64,000 bases of DNA from Clavelina lepadiformis (lineage: Eukaryota; Chordata; Ascidiacea; Aplousobranchia; Clavelinidae), in contig NC_135243.1 of the NCBI RefSeq assembly GCF_947623445.1, positions 6,636,501 to 6,700,500 on the forward strand, in the 5' to 3' direction. Positions 11,683-23,149 of this stretch are shown in pieces. Under the pieces are notes generated by a model. That model was given only the letters and a program-made list of their open reading frames with translations, ran no database searches and was not told the DNA's origin. Position numbers and translations under genes: made by a program. The number at the start of each line of letters is the position of its first letter. Position 1 is the stretch's first letter.

Positions 11683-13289
11683 ATGCCAGTGATTGGAAAT
11701 CTACTAAGCAGTTTGTTTACTATTGTGGCGGATAACAAACGCTGTATAACAAACGTACTCATATTAGTCTTGACCACCGTTGCACACGAAATCATTGACG
11801 TTACAACGTTTGAATGTCCGTGCATTTCTTCGATCGAGCTCAAAGCTGGTAACTCCAACTATTGGTACGGTGTCGCCTATCTGGTTGCCCCAGCCATAAT
11901 TCTGTTCCTGGTTGGAATTTCACTTAGCGTTGATATATGGAAGTGGCTGACTGGATGCTGCACACGTTTTTGTCGCGTATGCTGCGATTCTGAAAACGAA
12001 AAATCATGTAGTCGACAACATTGCACTGCGGCATTGCTTTTCTGGACAAGAGTAGTAGCAGTGGCACTGCTGGCACCAGCCGTTTGGCTTTCTGTTTCGT
12101 TATTGGATGGTGATGCCATGGCGTGTGCTTTAACCTCTAGTCCATACACTTTTTCAGAGAGCCAAACATGTGCCGATGTGAGTATGAACATCAAAGTTAA
12201 ATTCTTTTAAATTTTAAAGAAAGTAGTATTAATAACAACATATTAAAACATTTTAGAACGTTAATTTGCTGACTGTTATTCTCTTCCTCTTTCGTCTTTT
12301 GTCCTGAAAGCGTCCTCCCAATAACCTTATTTCGTTCGCTGCTTGAAAATATAGCATAAACGTTTTTTTTGCAGATATCAGATCTCAATACAACAGACGA
12401 TTACAACGACAACAAACTAAGAATTCAAACAATTGGATGGATTGTGATTGCTGCTGTGTGCTTCGTAGCCACGCTGTTGTACATGATAACACGGTGCTTA
12501 AGTCGTAAGACGTATTATCACAGAATGTACCATGAAAACTATAGACGGATGGAAGAAGAAGCCATTGAAAACGAAATTTATGATAATGAAAAAGCGGTAA
12601 TTTACGCACTTAAAAAACAAAGTGGGTAAAGTTGTAATTTTTACACACAACGAATACAACCAAAACGATATAAAATACACTTATTAACTTATCTTTTAGT
12701 CGTATGCTAAAATATAGTGGATGGTTACATGCAGTATTAACCAAAACGTCTCAAGATGTATTTTATGATTTTGTCTTCTTTTGCACCCTGAGTATATCTG
12801 AAACTAAGTCAAACTTCAATTTAGTTTCTACATTAAACGCGGTTCGGAACATTAACATTATTTATAGAACTGAATACAACTTTTTTCTTCCGCATGTTTG
12901 TTAACTTTGCGCTGGAAGTCACATGACGTTTGTCTTCGTTCTTATGGTGCGTTTAATTGTGATATTCTCAGTAAAACTTAACATAAAACTTTTTTTTCAA
13001 GAAAAGAGAGATCAAGATAGCTGCAAAAAACATCGTTCAAAAGTTTGGAGGACCGAAAAGGAATTCGGAAAGTAATCCGACACCCGAACAATTCAATTCC
13101 GAGAATCAGAATGTAAAGAGTCTTGAAGTCAGGAAATGGAATAAAGTCCTGGATCTATTCCTAATAAAAAAAGACGTCCACCAGAAAAGGCTGAAAGACA
13201 TCGAGTTATTACAGAGAGGAGACGGGAGACGTGAAGGAGAATATCAAAGGGGAAATAATGTCGAGGAAATTGAAGAAAACCGCTGCTAA
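11683..13289 (+). CDS. CALHM-like large-pore channel, copy C
   Basis: Exons 11683-12177, 12375-12596 and 13002-13289 give 334 residues, introns phase 0 with donors GTGAGT and GTAATT. Exon 1 carries the first membrane segment, FECPCISSIELKAG, NYWYGVAYLVAPAIILFLVG, WKWLTGCC, a Cys-rich cytosolic loop (seven Cys), AVALLAPAVWLSVSLLDGD and TCAD. Exon 2 encodes ISDLNTTDDYNDNKLRIQT, membrane segment 4 and YYHRMYHENYRRMEEEAI. Exon 3 begins KREIKIAAKNIVQK and contains RKWNKVLDLFLIKKD, then a charged Glu/Arg-rich end. The frame is open upstream to 11551 but the first ATG in frame is 11683, which gives an N terminus like its sisters. The expected product is a four-pass plasma-membrane oligomeric channel, by family. 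Confidence 0.9.
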
Positions 13290-14345
13290 AAAATTTTAAT
13301 CTCAAAGAAAATTGAAGAGAACATTTTCCGAGAAATCTCAATCTTTCGAAACAATCTTAGCAACGGAGAGAACACACTGTTGAAAAATCAATCAATTATA
13401 ACCAACCATCGAACAATCTGCTAATTGAAACTGAAAGAAACATCGACGTTACAAACTTTCACAGCAAGGAGAAGAAATCTTTTCAGTATGCAAATAAGAA
13501 AATAGTCGCGTTTAATTCTGCTGAACTGGCAAAAAGCAAATTCTAAGATGCGTTGGCGCCAATGATGTGAAACTTACAAAGACTTCATGATTTGTCCCAC
13601 ACCCACCTCTGAGTCATTTGTGTCAAATCACAAAAATATTCCAACAATTTAATAACGACTGTGCTATTTATATAGCACTCTGCCACTCAGATATTATGCA
13701 TTGAACCACAACTCAAGACACATCGAATGAAACATAGAATGAAAACCTTTGGTAAAACACAGGTGTACTATGCGTTTCGTATTATGTTCGTTATTGATAC
13801 TTTGTTTGTGTGTAAATATACGAGATGGTAAATTTAAAATAATATTTAATAGCTTAAGTTAGGCTATCTGCATTAAAATTCTTGATGATAAAACAAACAG
13901 ACACGACGATACACATGCGCGTTCGTAGTCCTGGATGCAATAGTAACAATACGACTTAATTAAAGGTAATTTAAAACAATTTGCAAAACAAATTGAAACA
14001 CTATGCAGATTGTCAAAGATTGTCAGGCATCGTTATTGTTATTTCATTGTTAAGTGCTGACGATGCCTTAACGGCATATCCTTGTTCTGACACCTGATTG
14101 CTGCATGTATCGCAACCACCCGAACTAAACGACTTATAAAGAAGTAATTGGCATTAAGACGTTTGTCAAGATATCTAGATATATGATTAAAAGAAACTCC
14201 AAAAAAGCAAGAATAATTTGAATTTAACGTAGCCTACTTTATCCGTCGCTGTTAACCAAAGTAGACCAGCAAGTAGTAAAAAGAATATTTAATACCTTAT
14301 CTGTCGTTCATATAGAGAACTATAGTTGTAGGTGAAAAACTATAT
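13290..14345. other. Intergenic between CALHM-like copies C and D
   Basis: No exon or element is evident. It must hold the 3' end of copy C and the promoter of copy D. A TATATA run sits just before the ATG at 14346. Confidence 0.5.
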
Positions 14346-15778
14346 ATGGAATATAGGCCTAAAAAGTGTTACGAGTTTGAACCCAAGAAAATGAAAACTT
14401 TCAGTTCAAAACTGAATGAGTTTGCCGTCGCTGTTTTAAGTAAACATCGTTCTGTAATGAACGTGGTCATATTGCTGTTAACAGGCGCAGCCCAACAAAC
14501 AATCGACGTCACAGCTTTTAAATGTCCCTGCATTAACCGCAGCGAGCTTAATGCCGGCGAGACGAATTTCTGGTACGGTTTAGCCTATCTCTTTGCTCCC
14601 GCCATCGTTTTGTTTCTGGTCGGAATATTAATCAGTGCTGATTTGTGGAAGTGGCTGACTGGCTGTTGCACACGAGAATGTAATGTGGAGCACTTTACAA
14701 CAGGATTCCGTTTCTGTACCAAGGGTTTAGTTGTCGCATTACTTTCACCCTCGGCCTGGATAAGCATCTCTCTGTTAGATGGCGACAGCCTGGCATGTGC
14801 CTTGACTCGTTTACCCTACAGGCTAGTTGAAAAAAATCAGACTTGTGCAGATGTAAGATTTACGTCGTTTAGTTTATTATACAGATAAGTGTACTTACGT
14901 GTTTTTGTTTATGCTGTTTATGTCTACATAAATCAGCATTGTAGTTTTAAGTGTTGTTGAAATAAACTTCCAAACTGAAATATTCTACAGATGGCTCACC
15001 AAGAAAGCCTATTCAAAGCTTTTATATCAAATAAACATTAATAATAATTACAGATGTTGGAACTGCAACCAACGGACGATTACAATGACAACAAGCATCT
15101 ATCTCAAACAGTAGGATGGATTCTAATCACTCTACTTTCATTTATAGCTACAGTTGTGTACACGGTGTCCCAATGCTGTAGCCACAGAACATATTACCAG
15201 TCAATGTACCACAGACGGTACAGAGAAATAGAAAAAGAAGCTATAGAAGAAGAATTTAAAGAAAATGTAGGAATTGTAAAAAATTAACGTAGTCTTATTT
15301 TATGCTCGATTTTTCATTTATTCGTTACAGCATAGCCTATAACCGTTGCCAGGGTTAAATTTCTTACGAGACAAATATGTCAATTAGTTCCCGAATAGGC
15401 ATTTTAAGTGCAAGAATTCCAAAAAATTACGGAGGCAAATACCTAATCTAACTCCGTGTAGCTAGCTACGACCTAGCAACTAGTATATAGTGACTGATAT
15501 CTTGCGACACATACCAAAATGGACAACGCTTTCTTGTCATAACTAGTATGAAATTTCTGCCCTAGAAAGCGGAGAAGACAAAAGCTGCGAAGAAAATCTG
15601 TAAACACGACGACAGCTGTGAAAATGAAAAGAAGAAATGGAACCAAATTTTGGATCTCTTTACACTTAACAAAGACATTAGCGCCATGAAGCTGGAAACT
15701 ATCGCTTCACCAGCAACAACCACAATAGCACCAACCAACGCAACACAGTCTCAGCAAACGCAGTCATTTCCAGTTTGA
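14346..15778 (+). CDS. CALHM-like large-pore channel, copy D
   Basis: Exons 14346-14852, 15054-15275 and 15566-15778 give 313 residues, introns phase 0. Exon 1 shows FKCPCINRSELNAG, NFWYGLAYLFAPAIVLFLVG, LWKWLTGCCTREC, SPSAWISISLLDGDSLACAL and TCAD. Exon 2 encodes MLELQPTDDYNDNKH, segment 4 and YYQSMYHRRYREIEKEAIEEE. Exon 3 encodes KAEKTKAAKKIC and KKWNQILDLFTLNKD, then a Thr/Ser/Gln-rich end. The cytosolic loop is the shortest in the cluster. An alternative ATG in frame near 14391 would give an N terminus closer in length to the sisters. An AATAAA at 16001-16006, about 220 bases past the stop, is a plausible polyadenylation signal. Channel function is inferred from family. Confidence 0.9.
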
Positions 15779-16960
15779 ATACAGCGATGCAGCCAACTTT
15801 TCACAAAACTGATTTGAAAACATTCTTGAGGGGCCTTGGTTTTAAAAACTTTTGGATTTTTATATGGTAATACGTAATAGGAATTGGTGCTGCTTTGTTC
15901 ATGGAACACTTTTTCACACGCATCTCAAGACTGCTTGTGGCTGTTTCTTCCCATGTGCTTCTCACAAGAGTACTGTGACAATATTATTTCAGTCTTCAAA
16001 AATAAAGTTCTATATTTCACCAAGTGAGCCTTGTACTTGATCTTTTGTTTATTATTTGGTACTATTCAGTAACTGATTTTTGAAGAGCGTTTTTGTACTC
16101 ATGAATTGTGGTGTTGTATAAAACATAGGCCTATTTTTGGGTTGTTTCAGTGATTGTTAAAGCTCCTTTTGATTATGCTTAGGTTCAGGGCCGGATTTAC
16201 CACAAGACGCACCGGGGCTATTGTCCCGGAGCCGTAGCGAAAAGGGAGGGCGGCAACTCTTTAGTTGATCTTAGCAAAAAAACTAACAAAAGGCCAAAAG
16301 TCAATTTTTTTATCACACAAAGGGCATACTACGCTTAACATGCTTTAGGTTTTTATGCGGGTCGTGGAGAGAGTTTTGTAAAATTTTATACCAATTAATT
16401 ACGTAAAATACATAAATTAATTATTTGAAGAAAAAAAACATGGATACTGGTCTTTTTATTTCACTTTTCATTCTGGTCACTGTTTTCTTTTCTTTGGACA
16501 TGCAGTCCATGTCACAAACCCATAAGCTTAAGCCCATAACATAACTATTGTCATAAAATTTTAGTGCGATTTTATTGTTCTTTTATCGAATGAGAGATAT
16601 GAATTCACTTGATAAATCATTAAGCCTAACCTCTTTTCATAAGAAGAACCAATCAACCAATAGGCTACGTTGCCCATGCCCAGGAAACAGAATCAGAACT
16701 GTCAGAGCTAGGTTTAGCAGGTTACTGAAGAATTTTTCGCCAACTGTCTGACTATAACTCTTAGCACGACTAAATATATTGAACCAATATGTCGAAAGAT
16801 GAAATTGACATATCGTTATAAACGCAAAATTGTAAAATTAGCGCGAAGCCTTACACTGCGTTCACACCTTGTTCAAAACTTTTGAAGATTTATTGGGATC
16901 ATAGAAGAGCGAAAATAAGTTATTGTAACAAGATAAAATCAAGGAAGGAAAGAACTTGAC
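15779..16960. other. 3' region of CALHM-like copy D and intergenic
   Basis: Contains the likely 3' UTR of copy D with AATAAA at 16001. From about 16184 the sequence CAGGGCCGGATTTACC resembles one terminus of a hAT element; no partner terminus was found. Otherwise nothing is seen. Confidence 0.45.
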
Positions 16961-16965
16961 AGAAC

Positions 16966-17442
16966 ACTGAATTAGACACTCGAATTAGTAAAGCAAGTGC
17001 AGTCATGCGTGAGCTTCAACGTTCGGTCGTCTTGAAGCGAGAGCTTTCTGAGACGGCAAAGCGCTCAATTTATCAGCCAGTTTTCATTCCAGTTCTCACC
17101 TATGATCATGAGTCTTGGATAATAACCGAAAGAGCGCGTTCACAGGTGCAGGCTTCAAATATGGGACTTTTAAAAAGAATTTATGGTGTAACCGTAACCC
17201 TACTAGATCAAATGCGTAGCACCGAAATCCGTAAATCTCTAAATGTTGAGCCCGTGCTTCTTCGAATTGAGAGGTCCCAACTACGATGGTTTAGTAACGT
17301 TGTTAGAATACCCCAGGAAAGACTTGCAAACCAAATCATGCTTGCCACAAGAACCGGTATAAAAACAGCAGGTCGGCCAAGAACTAGGTGATACATTGAC
17401 CTGCCCTGGTTACGACTAGGTATTCCTTCAGCCAAACTGGCA
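16966..17442 (+). mobile_element. 5'-truncated non-LTR retrotransposon (LINE), C-terminal part of the polymerase ORF
   Basis: One frame reads LDTRISKASAVM, RSVVLKRELS, VLTYDHESWIITER, IRKSLNVEPVLLRIERSQL, RWFSNVVRIPQERLA and AGRPRTR. This is the segment just after the reverse-transcriptase core in a LINE type very common in fish and other animals, whose family sequence runs LTYGHESWVMTER...LRWFGHVSRMPQERL...GRPRTRW. After RPRTR a TGA replaces the expected Trp codon, and the match continues in frame (YIDLPWLRLG) to about 17442. The element is therefore dead, keeping only about 160 codons of its 3' end. The clade was not assigned. Confidence 0.8.
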
Positions 17443-17790
17443 ACTTGTCATTAATTTTAGACGTGATATCTTGCCACATAATATCGCAATTGTTCTTAGA
17501 CAACAACGGAGGCCGAGCATTTCCTAGTTTTTGTTTATGTATGTATAGGTTGTTGTTTGCTAAGTAATGTTTGAGATATATCAATTTTACGAACGTTGTT
17601 GTTTGGTTTGTGTTTTGAATAGTGGCGTTTGCTGGAAGCCAAGGAATTGGGATTCCCCTTTTTGACGATTTTCGTGGCTTTAAGAGGTGGTTACATTTCA
17701 GTCCGTTTTCAGGAGCTTAAGGTTAGGGTAGCATGTACATTTTTTTGGACAATTAAAAATTATGGTCATGAGTCACTCATGACCTTCTTT

Positions 17791-19118
17791 TTAACACTAG
17801 AAGGACGGGGCGCGTCAATTGACGCATTTTCAACCTAAGTGCATCTATAACTTTTTAGTGGGGCATCGCACAACCGTGATATTTCCTGACTTTTCCTACA
17901 TAAGTGTTAGGTAACTAACCCATGAATATGAAGTTTTTATTTTACCGGTAGAGATAATTAACGTGGTCACTACCTAGAAGGACGGGGTGCGTCAATTGAC
18001 GCATCGTTACTTCACACTACAAAAACCAGTTCTCGCAATAGAGAGCAATGTTTTGTTTCTGCTGATAATTACAGGTTTATCGAATTAGGTCACAGCTGCC
18101 AGCACGGGGGTGTAACAAACGTGTTGACAAACTATGCAAGTCGACTTTTCCGCAAAACAGAGTAGCTTCGTCACAAGCGCAACCTAATATCGGAAATTTT
18201 GAAGTTTATCGAAGCGTAGGTGTAGTAAAAGTTTCTTAGTTAGATAAATTAGATGAATTAGATAAATTCGTCGGGTCGGTGGTTGCTCGTGGCGTGACAG
18301 GAGGGCGCAATTTCCCTGTGAAGAGTTTGTGGGGGAATTCGTGGGGATGTCCGATGTTTTCCCAAACCATGGCAAGAGACAGGTTTCTGGAGCTCATACG
18401 ATTCTTTCGCTTCGATCTGAAGACGGAAAGGCGTAGGAATCTATTGCATGATAAATTTGCACTCGCTTCACAACTTTGGAACAGTTTTATATCAATCTGC
18501 CAAAAAGCACTCATTCCACAGTGGAAGATAACTGTGGATGAGCAACTATTGCCGTGTAAGGCACGCTGCAAGTTCATCCAATATATGGCCAATAAACCAG
18601 ACAAGTTTGGTCTAAAGTTCTGGCTGACAGTTGACGTCGAAAACAAATATTTATTCAACGGTTTTACTTACGTTGGAAAAGATGACGCAAGGAGCCCCCA
18701 AGGGAGTGTGCCCACCGACGTTGTACTGAAACTCATGGCTCCGCTTTTTCAAGGAGGTTACAACGTCACTTGCGATAATTTTTTCACCTCACTTGACCTA
18801 GCGTTGCGACTTGCGGAAAAGAAGTGCAGCCTCGTAGGGACAATGCGCCAGAACAGGAGAGAAGTCCCGAAAGAGTGCAAGAAGAAAAAGGAGTTACGTG
18901 AAACAGAAGTGTTTAGGCACGACGGCTTGTATTTTCAATGCGATTGCTTTTGTTAATTAAAATGGACATAGCGGACATGCGATAGAAGTAGTTTTTTCGG
19001 AGCAACAGCACAGTTTTCTCAACAAAAAACGTTAGATTTGTGCCGTTTTGACCTTTTGCGTCAATTGACGCACTCCGTCCTTCTAGGTATACGAAAATTG
19101 CCGTCCTTCTAGTGTTAA
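17791..19118 (+). mobile_element. Deletion-derived piggyBac transposon with TTAA duplications
   Basis: The element runs 17795-19114, flanked on both sides by TTAA (17791-17794 and 19115-19118), the piggyBac target. Its ends are perfect 14-base inverted repeats, CACTAGAAGGACGG and CCGTCCTTCTAGTG. The 14-base palindrome GCGTCAATTGACGC occurs three times, at 17812-17825, 17989-18002 and 19058-19071. Two of these sit beside extra internal copies of the CTAGAAGGACGG end motif, one near 17973 and one inverted near 19074, so the termini are nested. At about 1.3 kb it is roughly half the usual length and keeps only part of the transposase. Confidence 0.93.
18279..18956 (+). pseudogene. piggyBac transposase fragment
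   Basis: The frame reads RDRFLELIRFFRFD, then ITVDEQLLPCKARCKF, YMANKPDKFGLKFW, and NVTCDNFFTSLDLAL with SLVGTMRQNRREVP. These are the core DDE segments of piggyBac transposases: the first catalytic Asp in VDEQL and the second in CDNFFTS. The frame then stops after about 226 codons. The third catalytic Asp and the C-terminal Cys-rich zinc-binding domain are absent, and no ATG opens the frame at its left end, so both ends of the gene are lost. It cannot be active by itself. Confidence 0.85.
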
Positions 19119-20573
19119 GTCATAAAAATTGTTCCTTTGTGTTTATTAAAGTGGTGGTTTGAAATCTCGAAAAATGCGTTTTTTGCAACTTTTCATGAAG
19201 ATTTCAGCCGGCAGTTTACAACGTAACATAGTGATTTTTGTGACGTCACTTCTTTTTGACTCTACAATACATGAAAGTCAAAGTGACGTCATAATTTGGT
19301 AACTTAGAAGTGGTTGTGCAATGTGCACTAGTACATACTGAACCTGTTTTCTGGGCCATAGGCCATATATACCGTACGAAACTGAAGCAAACCAGAAAAA
19401 ACACAAGTTATGAATATATTTGCACCAAAACAATGCATTCAGGGAAACGTTGAAAGCATGATTAAGAGGTTATATTATATGATATTCCTAGCCTGAACTG
19501 TAGAGTGTGGCCATTTTCAGCCAGATCTTGAGTGCGCCGAGCAATCAAAAATAATGAAGTGCTGGTGTGCAAAAATGCTCGGATGCAATAGAAGTGCACA
19601 ATTACGCAGTATATAGTAATATATGCAGTTTGACTCTTTAAATCTTTAAAGTCAATTCAAAATTGAGTGCGTATAAGTTCTGTTCAAATCATTAAGTGGA
19701 AAATAATGCACCTTAAGTTCGCCACTGAAACTCATGGAAGGTAGTAGCTTATTGAGTGCGCCTATGCCAAACTCAGGGTCACGGCCTGGGCAGTTTGTAT
19801 AAAGGCACGGCCTTACAAAATTGTTGTATACAAAAGACGACGTTTCAAAAAGTGTACACCATAATTCGAAGCGAACTGTATATTTTAATATGAAAATCCA
19901 TTTTGTTTATGAAAATTTGTTGATGAAAAAAACAAAGTGTTTGCGCTACGCACATTTTGGCTTAGGATGTAGCCTCATTGGGTGGACAAATACAGGTATT
20001 ATTGACTCAGCTTTTAAAAACTTTTGCCCCTCCCTCCCGCTCAACACAATCCTAAATATGCCATTACTTTGTTTACCTTGTTAGCCAAGTGGTTAGAACG
20101 CTTGCAAGTTGCTTCACCATAATGCGACACCTGGTCCTTGTCCTTACCCAGTGGCTTTGCCAATAAAATACTTTTGAGCAAAATATTACTGATGCTTGCT
20201 TTAGTCCAGTGATCCTGAATAATGTTCCAGATGAATGCAATGCAATATAAAAAATCAGAATCCCAAACGTAAAATTGTGTGTATCGATTGGAACTTGCAC
20301 AATGTGCTATAACTAGCTCAGTAACCAGGACTTGAGCAATGAAAAATCATTGCCAAGTTGCCTAAGCATAAGCTGCGCAAGGACTTTCAAAATTTTTCTC
20401 AGTCCGAGGATAAAGATTCTGATACCATAGGCTACTATATACATTGTATTGTTTATATTTTTGCAAGCTTCTAAAAGTTGTTTTCGATTTTCTGATTTAG
20501 GTTTATTCCAAAGAGTTTGTTGCATTGGCACAGCAGCATTTGCGATAGCCTAGCCAAGACATTATTACATTTA
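19119..20573. other. Intergenic before the Ikaros-like gene
   Basis: No gene is evident. Around 20082-20110 the text TAGCCAAGTGG...AGAACGC fits a tRNA-like A box without a convincing B box. An acceptor-like TTTAG at 20496-20500 opens the reading frame that leads into the Ikaros-like gene, so an upstream exon or 5' UTR may be spliced there. Confidence 0.4.
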
Positions 20574-23149
20574 ATGGACCAACCAAACAGTTCTATTGGC
20601 CTACCTAGTGGTTCTGAGTCGGTGGTGTTCCAAAATTCCTCTGACGATGTTGGAACAAATACAAAAGAACAATATGGTTGTCCATTTAAGCAATGCACGT
20701 TTACCACTAATTGGAAGAGCAGCCTTGGTATGCATATGAAAACACATACAGGTGATTCGGAGCTTGTGACTTTATTCTAAGAGTTATGTTTATAATCCTA
20801 TGTGTGTATGTAAACTAGCACAACTTCTATTTTAATGCACTCTGTCTTGGACTATATAGCTATTTAAGATTTTTTCCATTTTTTTTAGAATGATGGTAGC
20901 CATTTTTTCAAATTTTTACGTAGTTCCAAAAAATATAGACCTGTACCTTTATGCGTGCATTATCCAGCTATTAGAGCTTCACCTGCTCATATTTGTGTAC
21001 GTAGCTGTGCTGTACTGCTTTTAAATGTATCTAGTTGCTCCACAGAGCTATGATTGACAACTAAACCTATCTCTAGAGAATTACTAGTTTTGTGACTTAG
21101 AGTACGTTTTGATAGATGCGTCTGCATGCTGATATACAGTATATTGTATAGTATATAAATTATATAAATGTTAACCCTTTGGAGGACAACTTTTCCGAAA
21201 AGGGAACATTACTTAAGTGACATTGAAACCATTTATTCATTCATTGATTCACCATAACTATATAATGCAGAAAGCAAATGTTTTCAATATCAATTCAGAC
21301 AATGCTAAAATAATAGACTAATAGAGGGTGAATGTAATGCGATAAATGCTGTATAGGGCTGATTTTCAAAAAACAGGTGAAGACCACATGTAGTGCCATT
21401 ATAAACGAACAAAATCCGCTCGGGGGATATTCATGCAAATAATTCTGGGTATTCTGCCAAAACCGAATCAAACGTGACTTTATAGACTGTTATAGACGGG
21501 TTTTATGGTATTTAGTGTGCAAGAAAGTGCAAGAGGATGGAAAAATCAAATGGGATTGATGTGCTTAGGTTGCTGTTGGATAAGCATTCTGAAATCACTT
21601 TCACCTTTCATTTATAAATGTGTTGTCATTTTTTTATTCTGTTGCAGGATACTAGGATTCATAATGTATATTCTAGCATAGACTATTATTCCACTTTTTT
21701 ATCCTTACCTATATTCATATTTACATTATTCTTAGATGAGCGTCCATTCCAATGTGCACTTTGCAATAAGCATTTCAAGTTGAAACATCATCTCAAACAT
21801 CATATTCTCACCCATTCTCAGTATAAGCCTTTCAAATGTCACCTATGTGATTACAGGCAAGTAAATAACCTAGTATTACATTTGCTTTCATACTGTCTCG
21901 GCAAGTTTAGCTAATTGTATAAGATGGTGTTGCAAACACATACTATATATTGTTATGAAATGTTACAATATGTTTAATTGATCTGTATGTTAGAGATAAG
22001 CCTTAAAATACTATGAAGATTTCACATATAATATACAAGATACATGTTTTATACAAAATTGACAACGTTTGTCTATCAACTGCTTAGAGAGACTCAAATA
22101 ACCAATTGTGTCTGAATTTTTTGATAAGATGTATGTTGTGGTGTGTTTCTCCGTCTGGTTTACCATTTTTAACTTCCTATGATTTCTATGTCAGAACAAG
22201 TGACAGTTACTGCCTGCAGCGTCACAAAGTGAATAAGCATCGACTTCAGGTCAAACGGCCAAAGCGCAGTTCTTTGCCCACTATGGTCAGTGCTTTTGGT
22301 CAGGTGCCGTTTCAGACTGATCATGAAAACTTTGTCAAAAGCTTCACCACAGCTGATTCCACTGCCCAAACAGTATTTCCTGCAAAAAGTCCTCTCTCAT
22401 TTGGCAATTCTCAAGCGTTTTTTAGCTCTGTTTCAGCTACTCCTTTGATTCGAAGAACCAGCAGTTTATCATCTGTTGGCCAGGTCGTGACACCATCTAG
22501 TGATCAGGCTACCATACACCCTAAAATACTTCAAGTGCATAGCGCTGGCGACACTTCTTCTCTTCATTCTGAAGTAAGGCGTAAATCCCAAAATGATGAC
22601 ATCATTCAAATTCCTGACGATCTGGACAAAGCTGCTGATCATCGATCCATTTCCTCTCCCGAGAGCATTCCTGTCACAGTGAAGGAAGAATTGTCTACTG
22701 ATAGAGAGAGTCCTGAAGTGTCTTACGTAAGAGGTACCAATGCCAATCGTTGGTTGTCTACGTCAGTAGACAACGGGCACAGTCCAGGTTCTTCCAAGAG
22801 TAAATCTGTTGGCCGTTCACAATCGGAATTATTTCAAAGTGCATCTTTCCCTCCATCTGTTGTTAAAAACAATGCTGTTAAAATTACAAAACCAGAATCT
22901 TTGGAGCTTTCTTCCAAAGAAAATGTGACTTCATGTAAATCTAATCTGCAGTCTGTTCACAGTGACCTTATCTCACGCAGATGGAGGTGTGTGCATTGTG
23001 AGATAGTTTTCCCCGATAACATTATGTATGGCTTGCACATGGGTTGTCATGCTGTTGGCAGGCCTTTTCAGTGCAATGTTTGTGGCAATATCTGCAAGGA
23101 TAAACACGATTTTATGTTCCATTTCACTATTGGCCGACATTTGACGTAA
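20574..23149 (+). CDS. Ikaros-family C2H2 zinc-finger transcription factor
   Basis: Exons 20574-20751, 21736-21856 and 22195-23149 give 417 residues. Three N-terminal C2H2 fingers follow each other: YGCPFKQCTFTTNWKSSLG...H (ending exon 1), then after the linker HTDERPF a finger FQCALCNKHFKLKHHLKHH, then KCHLCDYR|TSDSYCLQRHKVNKH, split by intron 2. A long Ser/Thr-rich middle includes a VKEE motif, a likely SUMO site. The C terminus has the paired fingers that define Ikaros proteins and mediate dimerisation: WRCVHCEIVFPDNIMYGLH then FQCNVCGNICKDKHDFMFH. Intron 2 must use a GC donor (CAG|GCAAGT at 21857): the GT four bases on would put a stop straight after the join. The start is the first ATG in the open frame; an upstream exon joined at 20501 is possible. 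AATAAA at 23216. It probably acts as a nuclear DNA-binding regulator; vertebrate members govern lymphoid and neural fates. Confidence 0.85.

Noticed and set aside
16184-16260. CAGGGCCGGATTTACC, like a hAT terminus
   Set aside because: No matching inverted end or target duplication could be found nearby; at most a solitary decayed end.
20082-20140. tRNA-like A box (TAGCCAAGTGG) suggesting a tRNA gene
   Set aside because: No B box (GGTTCGANTCC-like) at the right distance and no cloverleaf pairing; not a tRNA gene.
21861-22194. GT donor at 21861 for Ikaros-like intron 2
   Set aside because: Joining there to the acceptor at 22194 gives a stop within three codons and destroys the third zinc finger.
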